A stretch of DNA of 33,836 nucleotides from NCBI GenBank assembly GCA_004799435.1, contig SSMV01000119.1, positions 1 through 33,836 of the forward strand, given 5' to 3'. This stretch comes from Bradyrhizobium sp. Its GTDB lineage: Bacteria; Pseudomonadota; Alphaproteobacteria; Rhizobiales; Beijerinckiaceae. How positions within the stretch are numbered: the first letter of the stretch is position 1; each line of letters opens with the position of its first letter. Under the pieces are notes generated by a model. It was not told the origin of the DNA. It searched no databases and was given only the letters and a program-made list of their open reading frames with translations. Of the stretch, positions 24,959 to 32,175 are shown one piece after another. Position numbers and translations under genes: made by a program.

Positions 24959-25948
24959 ATGAGACCAGGTCAGAATAATAATAAGAGGATGCGCGGCAAC
25001 CGCCCCCAGAACAACCGGCGCGGTCCCAACCCGCTGACCCGCTCCTATGAATCGAATGGGCCGGACGTAAAGATCCGCGGCAACGCCCATCATATCGCTG
25101 AAAAATACCTGCAATTGGCGCGTGATGCCCATACCGGCGGCGATCCCGTCGCGGCGGAAAACTACCTCCAGCACGCCGAGCATTATTTCCGTCTGATCGC
25201 CGCGGCTCAGGCCGCCCAGGCGCAGGCCCAGAGCGGCCGTCCGCCGGGCGAGGGCGAAAACGCCGAATTTGAGGATGACGATGATTTCGGCGGCGTGTCC
25301 GACCGTTTCGCTTCACCCGCCGAGCGCACGCCCGCCTATCAACCGCAGCAGGGCGGCCAGCCCTATGCGCCGCCGCAACCGGCGGCGCCCGGCGCCGGGC
25401 CGCAGCCCTACGCCGAGGGCGGCGAACGCCCGCCCCAGCCGCAAGGCGATCGCGGCGGCTATCAGGGACAGAATCGCCCGCAGCAGGGCCAACGTCCGCA
25501 GCAGGATCGCGGACCGCGTCAGGATCGCGGCTTCGGCGACCGCCAAGGGGGCGACAGGCAAGCCGGCGACAGGCAGGGGGGCGATCGACAGGGAGGTCGC
25601 GATTTTCGCCAGCGCGATTTCCGGCCCTATCGCGACGCCAACCCACCGCGCGAGCAACCGCCGGCGGTCGGCGGCGAGCCCGCGGCGCTGCCGTCATTCA
25701 TCACCGCCGCGCCGCGCGTGACCGCTCCCTCGGAGACCGAGGGCCAGCCGCCGACAGAAAATATGGTTGAAGCCGGCGGCGGAACGGAAGCCGATTCGGG
25801 GCCGTTCGAACAATCGGCCGACGGGCGTTTTCCTGGCCGCGGCCGCCGTCGGCGGTTGCGCTCGCCCTACGGTTTTCACGCCTCGAACAATCAGGACGAG
25901 GAAGGCGAAGGTCCGGTCGGCCCCGACGAGACGCCGGTCTCGGAGTAA
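24959..25948 (+). CDS. DUF4167 protein with disordered Arg/Gly/Gln-rich tail
   Basis: This encodes 329 residues. The ATG at 24959 follows AAGGAAG at 24946-24952. The conserved N-terminal domain (about 1-85) contains RGPNPLTRSYESNGPDVKIRG, then NAHHIAEKYLQLARDA and ENYLQHAEHYFRLI, two amphipathic helices typical of DUF4167. From about residue 90 the protein is low complexity and rich in Gln, Pro, Gly, Arg and Asp, with a fourfold GDRQ[G/A] repeat near 193-212 and a basic patch (GRGRRRRLRS) near 300. This composition suggests a disordered RNA-binding or condensate-forming tail, but the family has no function that I know. In relatives the gene commonly follows prmC; here a LOG gene and 410 bases of non-coding DNA precede it. 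Confidence 0.9.
   Translation: MRPGQNNNKRMRGNRPQNNRRGPNPLTRSYESNGPDVKIRGNAHHIAEKYLQLARDAHTGGDPVAAENYLQHAEHYFRLIAAAQAAQAQAQSGRPPGEGENAEFEDDDDFGGVSDRFASPAERTPAYQPQQGGQPYAPPQPAAPGAGPQPYAEGGERPPQPQGDRGGYQGQNRPQQGQRPQQDRGPRQDRGFGDRQGGDRQAGDRQGGDRQGGRDFRQRDFRPYRDANPPREQPPAVGGEPAALPSFITAAPRVTAPSETEGQPPTENMVEAGGGTEADSGPFEQSADGRFPGRGRRRRLRSPYGFHASNNQDEEGEGPVGPDETPVSE
25535..25594 (+). repeat. Four 15-bp in-frame tandem repeats in the DUF4167 gene
   Basis: Units at 25535-25549, 25550-25564, 25565-25579 and 25580-25594 encode GDRQG, GDRQA, GDRQG and GDRQG. Period and frame are kept, so copy number can vary without a frameshift. Confidence 0.85.
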
Positions 25949-25966
25949 AGCCGCGCCGCGGCTTTA
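25946..25966. terminator. Bidirectional terminator containing both stop codons
   Basis: A 21-base palindrome has arms TAAAGCCGCG (25946-25955) and CGCGGCTTTA (25957-25966) around one central base. It can fold as a 9-bp stem with a three-base loop. Its first three bases are the DUF4167 stop, and its last three are the complement of the stop of the minus-strand receiver gene. GC-rich core with AAA/TTT ends suits termination in both directions. Confidence 0.65.
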
Positions 25967-26329
25967 GCAGACGCCGATATTCTCGAATTTGGTTCGCACG
26001 TGATCGCGGTCGAACGGCTTCATCAGAAAGTCGTCGGCGCCGGCGTGCATCGCCCGAGCGATTTGCGCGACGTCATATTCGCTGGCGCAGAAGACCACTT
26101 TGGGCCGTTCGCCGCCGGGCATGGCGCGCAATTCGCGCAGGAATTCATAGCCGTCGAGCACCGGCATGGCGCCATCGACGAGGATCGCGTCCGGCATTTC
26201 AAACGAGCAGGCGGCCAGAGCCTGGCGACCGTCGGCGGCTTCGGAGGCGAAGAGATTCATGCCCTCGAAAATGCGACGGGCGATTTTGCGAATTACCGGC
26301 GAATCATCGACAACCAGCACCTGTTTCAT
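25964..26329 (-). CDS. Single-domain CheY-like response regulator
   Basis: This encodes 121 residues, a lone receiver domain without output domain. Asp8 and Asp9 form the acidic pocket, Asp52 in ILVDGAMPVLDG is the phosphoacceptor, and Lys lies in LMKPF near 104. The conserved switch Thr/Ser of receivers is Ala in VVFCASEYD, so the usual phosphorylation-dependent switch may be altered. AAAGGA precedes the ATG on the minus strand. It follows chpT in the same direction after 92 bases, so ChpT could be its phosphate donor or phosphate sink. It is not an obvious CpdR or DivK by sequence. Confidence 0.92.
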   Translation of the reverse strand: MKQVLVVDDSPVIRKIARRIFEGMNLFASEAADGRQALAACSFEMPDAILVDGAMPVLDGYEFLRELRAMPGGERPKVVFCASEYDVAQIARAMHAGADDFLMKPFDRDHVRTKFENIGVC

Positions 26330-26421
26330 GGCCAGTCCTTTGGTCCGCGCCGGCGAAAGCCGATTGCGGAGGCTGATTCTGTCCCAACCTGATTAAAAAG
26401 CCTTGAATGGCGGCCGGGCGC

Positions 26422-27069
26422 TCAGGCTGCGGTCGGCCGCGCCTCAAGGGTCACGGACTCGTTTTCGACCGTGATTGCGACCTCCATCGCGCATTCGCGC
26501 GCCACCAGACCGACGAAATAGGGCTGGATACTATGGGCGTCGACATGGCCGCTCTCGGGTCGGCCGGCGACGAGATCGGCGACGCCGCTGGCGAGCCGCG
26601 CATTGGTCCCCGACGCCTGAATCTTGATCGACAGCTTGTCGCCCTCGCCAGCCAGATCGACGGTGATCGAGCCGCCGCGCGGGATGGCCGTCAGCGCGAT
26701 CAGGCACAGGTTGAGCAGCAGCTTGACCTTGTTCTTGGGCGCGAATTGGCGCGACGGGTTCCAGACCAGGGTTGTGCGATCGTTGACGATCAGTCCGCGG
26801 GTCACCGATTCGGCGTCGCCAGTGTCGATCGAGGCGCCCAGCGACCCGGCGGCGCCGAAGGCGAGGCGGCAGAATTGCAGTCGCGCCGAAGCGGCCGCGG
26901 CGCTTTTCTTGATCAGCTCGAGCGCAACCTCGCGCATCTCCCCGTCTTTTTCGTCTTCCAGAACCTCGAGGCCGTTGACGATCGCGCCGACGGGGGAGAT
27001 CACGTCGTGGCAGACCCGCGAACAGAGCAGCGCGGCGAGATCCATCGGGGCGAGGGCGACCATTGTCAT
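26422..27069 (-). CDS. chpT: Histidine phosphotransferase ChpT
   Basis: This encodes 215 residues on the minus strand. The four-helix-bundle segment has the phosphorylated His21 in SRVCHDVISPVGAIVNGLEVL, followed by a degenerate HATPase-like domain that does not bind ATP. In Caulobacter and Brucella ChpT relays phosphate from the kinase CckA to CtrA and CpdR, which control cell-cycle progression and, in many species, motility and pili. An AGGA eight bases before the ATG supports this start. The downstream gene is a receiver, and eipA lies nearby, as in Brucella. It is divergent from cysQ. Confidence 0.92.
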   Translation of the reverse strand: MTMVALAPMDLAALLCSRVCHDVISPVGAIVNGLEVLEDEKDGEMREVALELIKKSAAAASARLQFCRLAFGAAGSLGASIDTGDAESVTRGLIVNDRTTLVWNPSRQFAPKNKVKLLLNLCLIALTAIPRGGSITVDLAGEGDKLSIKIQASGTNARLASGVADLVAGRPESGHVDAHSIQPYFVGLVARECAMEVAITVENESVTLEARPTAA

Positions 27070-27200
27070 CGAACATGTCCTGTGGCTATCGCCGCAATCG
27101 GCGGGCGCGGAGCGGCGTTGGGCTTGGCGGCGAGCCTATTTGATTCGCGCCCGCCCGGCGACTATGCGATCGCCAGCGCCGTTCAAGAAAGGACGCTTCT

Positions 27201-28052
27201 TTGACCCCCGGTGAAGAAACGGACCGGCTCGATCTCGCCAATACGTCGCGCGAGGCGGCGGGGCGGCTTCTGGCGCGCGTCGCGCTGGCCGCTGGGCCGG
27301 CGGTAATGGAAGAATACGCCCGCAGCGCCCCGGCGCGCGAAAAGCATGACGGCTCCCCGGTGACGGCGGCCGACGAGCGAGGCGAAGCGGCGATTCGCGA
27401 CAGACTTGAGGCCTGGGCCTCGCCCATCCCGATCGTCGCCGAGGAGGCGACGGCGGCCGGGGCGCCCATCGCGGTCGCCGAACGGTTCATTCTCGTCGAT
27501 CCGCTTGACGGCACCCGCGAATTCGTCGCGCGCAACGGCGAGTTCACGATCAATGTCGCCTTGATCGAGCGCGGCGCCCCCATCGCCGGGGCGGTTTATG
27601 CGCCGGCGCTGGGGCGGCTGTGGTTCGCCGGCGAGACGGCTTTTGCCTGCGACTGCCAGCCGGGCGCCGATTTGCCGCCGCCAGCCGAATGGCGAAAGCT
27701 CTCGGTTCGCGCCGCGCCCGCAATGCTGGCGGCGCTCGCCAGCCGTTCGCATGGCGATTCGCAGACCGAGGCCTTTCTCGACCGGTTTCAGATCGGCCAG
27801 CGGCGCTCGGTCGGCTCCTCGCTCAAATTCTGCGTCATTGCCGAGGGCGAAGGCGACGTTTATCCGCGTTTCGGGCCGACCATGGAGTGGGACACCGCCG
27901 CGGGCGATGCGGTCTTGCGCGCCGCCGGCGGGACGACCCTCGCCGTCGAGGGCGGCCCGCTCATTTACGGCAAACTCGCCTCAGGGTTGCGCAACGGACC
28001 TTTCGTCGCCTGGGGTGACGCGAGCGCGGCGGAACGCGCCCAACATCGTTAA
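27201..28052 (+). CDS. cysQ: 3'(2'),5'-bisphosphate nucleotidase CysQ
   Basis: This encodes 283 residues from a TTG at 27201 with AAAGGA at 27188-27193. It belongs to the inositol monophosphatase-like superfamily: SPVTAADERGE near residue 51, the metal-binding IVAEEAT near 79, DPLDGTREFVARNGEFTINVALI near 97-120, and the C-terminal MEWDTAAGDAVLRAAGG near 225. CysQ removes 3'-phosphoadenosine 5'-phosphate left by sulfate assimilation and by phosphopantetheinyl transfer. The GTREF segment separates it from true inositol monophosphatases. It is inserted between chpT and eipA. Its stop codon overlaps a CtrA-like box. Confidence 0.92.
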   Translation: MTPGEETDRLDLANTSREAAGRLLARVALAAGPAVMEEYARSAPAREKHDGSPVTAADERGEAAIRDRLEAWASPIPIVAEEATAAGAPIAVAERFILVDPLDGTREFVARNGEFTINVALIERGAPIAGAVYAPALGRLWFAGETAFACDCQPGADLPPPAEWRKLSVRAAPAMLAALASRSHGDSQTEAFLDRFQIGQRRSVGSSLKFCVIAEGEGDVYPRFGPTMEWDTAAGDAVLRAAGGTTLAVEGGPLIYGKLASGLRNGPFVAWGDASAAERAQHR

Positions 28053-28063
28053 TCCTGCGTAAA
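28049..28063 (+). promoter_or_regulatory. Candidate CtrA-binding box upstream of eipA
   Basis: TTAA (28049-28052) and TAAA (28060-28063) are seven bases apart, matching seven of eight core bases of TTAA-N7-TTAA. It overlaps the cysQ stop and lies 112 bases upstream of eipA. In Brucella eipA is reported as a direct CtrA target, so the position is meaningful. Binding here is inferred. Confidence 0.5.
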
Positions 28064-28175
28064 TATGGGCTGGGCGATAGTGCCCCAAACGACACCCTTG
28101 GCGTTTCGCCATCGTGGCGACATGTTGGGGCGGAATAGAGGTCCGCGCGGCGACGCGCCTTTGGAGGACATGACG

Positions 28176-28748
28176 ATGTCGACCTTCACGCGGCGGCAAT
28201 GGCTCGGCGGCGCGCTGACCGCGAGCGCCTTTGGCCTGACCCGTCCGGCTCTCGCCGACGCTCCGGCCGAATATTCGCTCGACGAGGTTATCGAGAGCGG
28301 CCACCATTTCTTCGGCGCGGTGTCGCGCGGCCTGGCGGAAGTGGTCCAGGAAGCCGGCCGGCGCTGGGGCCTGCCCAACGCCTATGTGCTCGGGCAGGAA
28401 GCCTCGGGCGCCTTCGTTGGCGGCCTGCGCTACGGCGAAGGCAAGATGTACACCCGCAACGCTGGCGACCAGAAGCTCTATTGGCAGGGCCCCTCGGTCG
28501 GTTTCGACGCCGGCGCCGACGGTGATCGCACGATGATGCTAGTCTATAATCTGCCGGCGCTGGAAGCGATTTTCAGCCGCTTCGGCGGCATCGACGGCTC
28601 GGCCTATTTCGTTGGCGGCTTCGGCTTTACCGGGTTGACCGCCGGCAATGTGGTCGTCGTGCCGATCCGCTCGGGCGTCGGCGCGCGGCTGGGCCTCAAC
28701 CTCAGCTATTTGAAGTTCACGCCGAAAGCGACGTGGAACCCCTTCTGA
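28176..28748 (+). CDS. eipA: EipA family periplasmic envelope-integrity protein (DUF1134)
   Basis: This encodes 190 residues. The ATG at 28176 is chosen over 28170 because GGAGGA at 28163-28168 is then correctly spaced. A signal peptide (1-27) ends in ALA and contains a twin-arginine TRRQWL, so Tat export is possible. The mature DUF1134 domain carries YSLDEVIESGHHFFGAVSRGLA and the glycine-rich small beta-barrel segments SGAFVGGLRYGEGKM and GSAYFVGGFGFTGL. In Brucella abortus EipA supports cell-envelope stress resistance and virulence. It lies next to chpT there as here. The last codons (WNPF stop) form the first unit of a 17-bp tandem repeat. Confidence 0.92.
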   Translation: MSTFTRRQWLGGALTASAFGLTRPALADAPAEYSLDEVIESGHHFFGAVSRGLAEVVQEAGRRWGLPNAYVLGQEASGAFVGGLRYGEGKMYTRNAGDQKLYWQGPSVGFDAGADGDRTMMLVYNLPALEAIFSRFGGIDGSAYFVGGFGFTGLTAGNVVVVPIRSGVGARLGLNLSYLKFTPKATWNPF

Positions 28749-28785
28749 CTTCGAACCCCCTCTGATCTGGAACCCTTTCCGATCG
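28735..28785 (+). repeat. Three imperfect 17-bp tandem repeats at the eipA stop codon
   Basis: Units are 28735-28751, 28752-28768 and 28769-28785. Each has the form [G/C]GAACCCC/T-T/C-TCTGA-like. The first contains the final codons and stop of eipA; the next two are degenerate copies in non-coding DNA. The period is not a multiple of three, so only the first is read as protein. Confidence 0.7.
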
Positions 28786-28888
28786 ATCTTTCTTCTGTCT
28801 GGGGGGATCAAGCCCTCGACGCCACTTGGCTTGATTGGCGACGCTGTGCGATATTAGCGCCCTTGTTCGCCCCGGCAACGAGACGAAA

Positions 28889-29797
28889 TTGATCGAGCAG
28901 GCGATTTTTGCCGCCGTCGGGTTTCTCGCCGCCACGCTGATCGCGTTGGCCGCGGCCCCCGCTGTGACCCGCCGTGCGCGTCGGCTCGCGGCGACGCGGG
29001 CCCGTCTGCTCGCGCCTTTGAGCGAAGCGCAGGCGATCGCCGATCGCGATGCGCTGCGCGCCCAGCATGCGCTCGATATCCACCGCCTCGACAAACGCCT
29101 CGCCGCCGCCGAACAAGCGCTCGCCTCGCGCCGGGTCGAAATCGGCCGCCAGCTCACGCGCATCGCGATCCTCGAAGAATCGACGGCCCATCACGATGGC
29201 GAATTGGACGCGGCGCATCGCGAATACCAGGAATTGCACGCCGCGCTTGGCGCCACGCAAATGGCGCTGACCGACCTCGCCGCCCAGCGCGATCGCGCCA
29301 TTGTGGCGCGGCAGGAAGCCGAGGCCTATAGCGCCGAGGTCGAGATGCTGTTCCAGTCGCGTCGCGCCGACAACGCGACCTTGGAGACACGCATTGTCGC
29401 GCTTGAAGCGCGCGCCAGCGACGCGGTTCACGCCGCCGCGGCGGCAGCGGCGCGCGATGCAGCCGAGCGCGAAAACCTCGCCGCCGCGCTCGCCGAAGCG
29501 GAAGCCCGGCTTGCCTATGCCGAGAACGCGCGCGAGGAAGCGGTGCTGGAAAATCGCCGTCAACTCTCGCGGCTCGCCGAGCGTGAGCCGGAGCCCACAC
29601 TCTCCGGCGCGCCGGGATCGCGAGCCGAGGGCGACAACGCCCTGCGCGCGGCGATCGCGCGGCTTGGCCGCGACATCGTGCGGCTGGAAGGCCGCCGCCG
29701 TCTCCTGGAGACCGAACCGATCAGCCTGCCGAACGTCTTGCATCCGGCGCCCGCCGGCAAGATTCGCCAGAGCGAACCGGCCGCGCGCGAAGGCTGA
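28889..29797 (+). CDS. Membrane-anchored long coiled-coil protein
   Basis: This encodes about 302 residues from a TTG at 28889; a longer in-frame TTG at 28835 exists, and neither has a strong ribosome binding site. The shorter form begins MIEQAIFAAVGFLAA, placing a single membrane helix (about 4-25) at the very N-terminus as in similar proteins of the order. A basic stretch (TRRARRLAATRARLL) follows, then a coiled coil (about 50-235), rich in Ala, Glu and Arg with heptad-like spacing. A less ordered tail follows. The topology suggests a cytoplasmic rod tethered to the inner membrane. The function is unknown. It looks like a conserved Hyphomicrobiales protein of no named family. Confidence 0.75.
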   Translation: MIEQAIFAAVGFLAATLIALAAAPAVTRRARRLAATRARLLAPLSEAQAIADRDALRAQHALDIHRLDKRLAAAEQALASRRVEIGRQLTRIAILEESTAHHDGELDAAHREYQELHAALGATQMALTDLAAQRDRAIVARQEAEAYSAEVEMLFQSRRADNATLETRIVALEARASDAVHAAAAAAARDAAERENLAAALAEAEARLAYAENAREEAVLENRRQLSRLAEREPEPTLSGAPGSRAEGDNALRAAIARLGRDIVRLEGRRRLLETEPISLPNVLHPAPAGKIRQSEPAAREG

Positions 29798-29933
29798 CGT
29801 CTGTCCTCAGATTAGGCGTTCCCCGTCTACGCCTCTGGACAAGCCGCGCGGACCCTTTCGCCAAGGGGACGAATCTGCATAATTCACATTTCTGAAGCAG
29901 CGCCGTCACGAAGGGCGGACACGGGGGGATTTC

Positions 29934-30509
29934 ATGGCCGAGCCGTTGGAAGACGCGGTCGACGCCGACGACAAGCGGATCGCGCTGTTGATCGCCATTC
30001 TCGCGCTGTTTCTCGCCCTGGGCGAAGCCGGCGCGAAGAACGCCGAACATAAGGCGACCGATCTCAACATCGAAGCTTCCGACCTCTATAATTTCTATCA
30101 GGCCAAGAAGCTGCGCTCGACGCTCGCCGAGACGGCGGCTCAGTCGCTCGAGGCCGAGCGTGCCGCCGTCAGCGACAGCCAGGCGCAGGCGGTCATCGAC
30201 AAGCAGATCGCCGCCTTTCAGGCGACGGTCGCCAAATTCGAAAAAGATCCGAAGTCGCCCGAGGACAGTCTCGACGCCATTCAGGAGCGCGCGAAAGCGG
30301 CGACGGAAGGCCGCGAACTCTACAATCGCAAGCTCGAACATTTCGAATATGCGAGCGGTGCGTTGCAGATCGCGGTGGTGCTTGCTTCGGCGGCGATCAT
30401 CACTGGGGTTGCGTCGCTTGCCTGGCTTGCCGGCGGCCTCGGCCTGCTCGGCGCGGCGCTCTGGGCCTTCGGCTACCTCGCGCCGGCGGCGTTGCCCTTC
30501 TTCGGCTAA
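29934..30509 (+). CDS. DUF4337 family membrane protein
   Basis: This encodes 191 residues. A hydrophobic helix near the N-terminus (about 17-33) is followed by NAEHKATDLNIEASDLYNFYQAKKLRST, the signature segment of DUF4337. A charged helical middle (about 60-140) comes next, then two C-terminal membrane helices (about 144-187). The family is common in proteobacteria and has no known function. A 136-base gap precedes it, with GGGGGG just before the ATG serving as ribosome binding site. It converges on the DUF2336-like gene with only 15 bases between stops. Confidence 0.88.
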   Translation: MAEPLEDAVDADDKRIALLIAILALFLALGEAGAKNAEHKATDLNIEASDLYNFYQAKKLRSTLAETAAQSLEAERAAVSDSQAQAVIDKQIAAFQATVAKFEKDPKSPEDSLDAIQERAKAATEGRELYNRKLEHFEYASGALQIAVVLASAAIITGVASLAWLAGGLGLLGAALWAFGYLAPAALPFFG

Positions 30510-30524
30510 CCCCCTTCGGGCGGC

Positions 30525-31709
30525 TCAGGCCCGTTCGTCGCCAAGACGGCGACCTGAGGTCAACGCGAAAGCGCGGCGGCGACGCTGTATGGCTGGATCG
30601 GCTTCGCCGCGCCGACCGCTTGTCGAAGGCCGACTTGGCGCAGCTTCGGCGGTCTGGTCGAACTGCGGGCGATGGCGCGCCTGTTTCTCCCGCACCTGTT
30701 TCTCCATTGACGCGCCGATCATGGCCGCCATCACCAGCCGCGCGGCGGCAGGGTTCAGCGCGTCCTTCAGGCGCGCCAAAGCGGCGATGCGGCGATAGTC
30801 GCGCCCTTCCTGCAGATCGCGCGCGGCGAGAATGCGCACACTCGCGTCGGCCGGGGCGCCAAGCGCGGCGAGCGCAACGGCCAGAGGCTCGCCGCCCGGA
30901 TCGGCGGAGATCCGCGCGGCGGCAGAATCTTCGCAGCCGAATTCCGCCGCGAGCGCCAGATCGAATCGTCGCCAGTCGCCTTCGAGCGCGCAACGCTCGA
31001 GCCTTGCCGTGACATTTGCGGCGTCCGGCGACAGCGCGGCGGGATAGCGCCGGCCCAGTATCGCGCGTTGCGCGGCGGCGACGATGTGCGCACGCTGCGC
31101 GGCGTCGGCCTCGAAGAACAGCGCCGCCTGCTCAATCCGCGCCGGCTGGCGGGCGAGCAGCGCTTCGATCAGCCGCTTGTCGCCCTTCTCGATGCGCCGC
31201 TCCTCGGCGCGCCGCGCCAGCGCAGTAAATTGCGCGGCGTCGATCGGCGCCTCGGCGTTGCGCGCCAGCGTCAGCGTCACGTCGATCTCGTCGCGCTCGA
31301 TGAGCGCGGTAATCAGCCGAGCGTCGAGATCGGCGCGCTGCGCGGCCGCCTGCGCAGCGGACGGCTCGCCTTTCGCCGCCGCGCTGACGCGCTCGCGCGA
31401 CAGGGTCGCGCCTTCGCCGAGCACGATCAGCGCGGCTTCGCCGCCAAGCGCCGCCAGCGCTGCAAGCGCGTCGCTCGCTGCGGCGTGCGGCGCCAGCCGG
31501 CGCGCGAAGGCGGCGCGGGTCGCTTCGTCGCTGGCGCGCAGCGCGTCGATCGCCGCTTTGATCGTCGCGTCGCGATGCGCGCTCGGACCTGAGTCAACCG
31601 CGAGATAGTCGGCGGCGACGCGCAGCCATAATTCGCGATCGCCCGGCTGGACGCTGTCGGCCAATGCGGAAAGGAACGGCAATTCGGCGGGTGAGAGACC
31701 GGAGGCCAC
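30525..31709 (-). CDS. DUF2336-like, alpha-helical repeat protein
   Basis: This encodes 394 residues on the minus strand from a GTG at 31709, with AAGGAAAG upstream. The protein is very Ala-rich and entirely helical in appearance, with repeated units such as LITALIERDEIDVTLTLARNAEAPIDAAQF, a pattern I associate with DUF2336 proteins of alphaproteobacteria. There is no signal peptide or membrane helix. A basic tail (about 350-394, QRRRRAFALTSGRR) closes it. Such HEAT-like scaffolds usually bind proteins. The partner is unknown. The family assignment is by pattern only. Confidence 0.65.
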   Translation of the reverse strand: MASGLSPAELPFLSALADSVQPGDRELWLRVAADYLAVDSGPSAHRDATIKAAIDALRASDEATRAAFARRLAPHAAASDALAALAALGGEAALIVLGEGATLSRERVSAAAKGEPSAAQAAAQRADLDARLITALIERDEIDVTLTLARNAEAPIDAAQFTALARRAEERRIEKGDKRLIEALLARQPARIEQAALFFEADAAQRAHIVAAAQRAILGRRYPAALSPDAANVTARLERCALEGDWRRFDLALAAEFGCEDSAAARISADPGGEPLAVALAALGAPADASVRILAARDLQEGRDYRRIAALARLKDALNPAAARLVMAAMIGASMEKQVREKQARHRPQFDQTAEAAPSRPSTSGRRGEADPAIQRRRRAFALTSGRRLGDERA

Positions 31710-31839
31710 GCTACGCTTTCCTTCTTCAGCGACGTTATACGCGTCACATTAGAAGCATCTCGTTGACCAACTATTAACCTTCGCTCGGCGTAATGAGACA
31801 GCGCGTGGGGACGCGCGAGGCGCCGGCGAGGTTGGGGCC

Positions 31840-32040
31840 ATGGGCGAATTGGTGCGATTTCGGGCCGCGGCGGGCCCGCGCAAAGAGAGCGCGGATCGCG
31901 CCGAGCAGGCCGAAATATTGCTCTTCACCGGCGTGCGCTACGAGCGCAGCGTCGAGCCGAAAGCGAAGTCGCGCGGCGGCGATTCGGATGCGCCCCATTC
32001 GGGCGGCGCCGGCGGCGGCCGGCGCAAGCGTCGCGGCTGA
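31840..32040 (+). CDS. Small basic hypothetical protein
   Basis: This encodes 66 residues: a short N-terminal strand (MGELVRFRAA), a central conserved-looking core ILLFTGVRYERS (about 26-37), and a Gly/Arg/Lys-rich tail ending GGRRKRRG. I recall similar small proteins with an FTGVRYER core in related genomes, which supports it being real. Another frame (31793-32053) is open but has no recognisable pattern. There are no Cys residues, no signal peptide and no membrane helix. The basic tail suggests nucleic acid or ribosome contact; this is only inference. It is divergent from the DUF2336-like gene. Confidence 0.6.
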   Translation: MGELVRFRAAAGPRKESADRAEQAEILLFTGVRYERSVEPKAKSRGGDSDAPHSGGAGGGRRKRRG

Positions 32041-32090
32041 CGCAACGCCTTAGGATTTGCGCGCTCTGACGCGTCGTCGCCAGAATTTTC

Positions 32091-32119
32091 TTGCCAATTT
32101 TCGTCATCTCCTGTAGCAG
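32091..32119 (+). promoter_or_regulatory. Probable serC promoter
   Basis: TTGCCA (32091-32096) and TAGCAG (32114-32119) are 17 bases apart, with TG directly before the -10. The predicted start near 32125 falls just ahead of the conserved serC leader. Confidence 0.5.
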
Positions 32120-32124
32120 CGGCG

Positions 32125-32175
32125 GCGGGACACCTCTCCCCAACGAGAGGCGCCCATCTGAAAGGATGGCTTAAG
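32125..32175 (+). ncRNA. serC leader RNA (alphaproteobacterial serC motif)
   Basis: Two hairpins lie end to end just before the start codon: CCTCTC/GAGAGG (32133-32138 with 32145-32150) and CCATC/GATGG (32154-32158 with 32165-32169). The AAGGA ribosome binding site (32162-32166) lies partly in the loop and partly in the right arm of the second hairpin, so folding should limit translation of serC. Position and form match the serC leader described upstream of serC-serA in alphaproteobacteria; the ligand or signal is not known. Confidence 0.75.

Noticed and set aside
24661-24978. 105-codon frame in the gap before DUF4167
   Set aside because: It is Arg/Cys-rich, has no ribosome binding site and runs past the well-supported start of the DUF4167 gene.
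31763-31777. TTGACC plus TATTAA as a promoter for the small gene at 31840
   Set aside because: The spacing between them is far too short and no -10 is found 16-18 bases from TTGACC.
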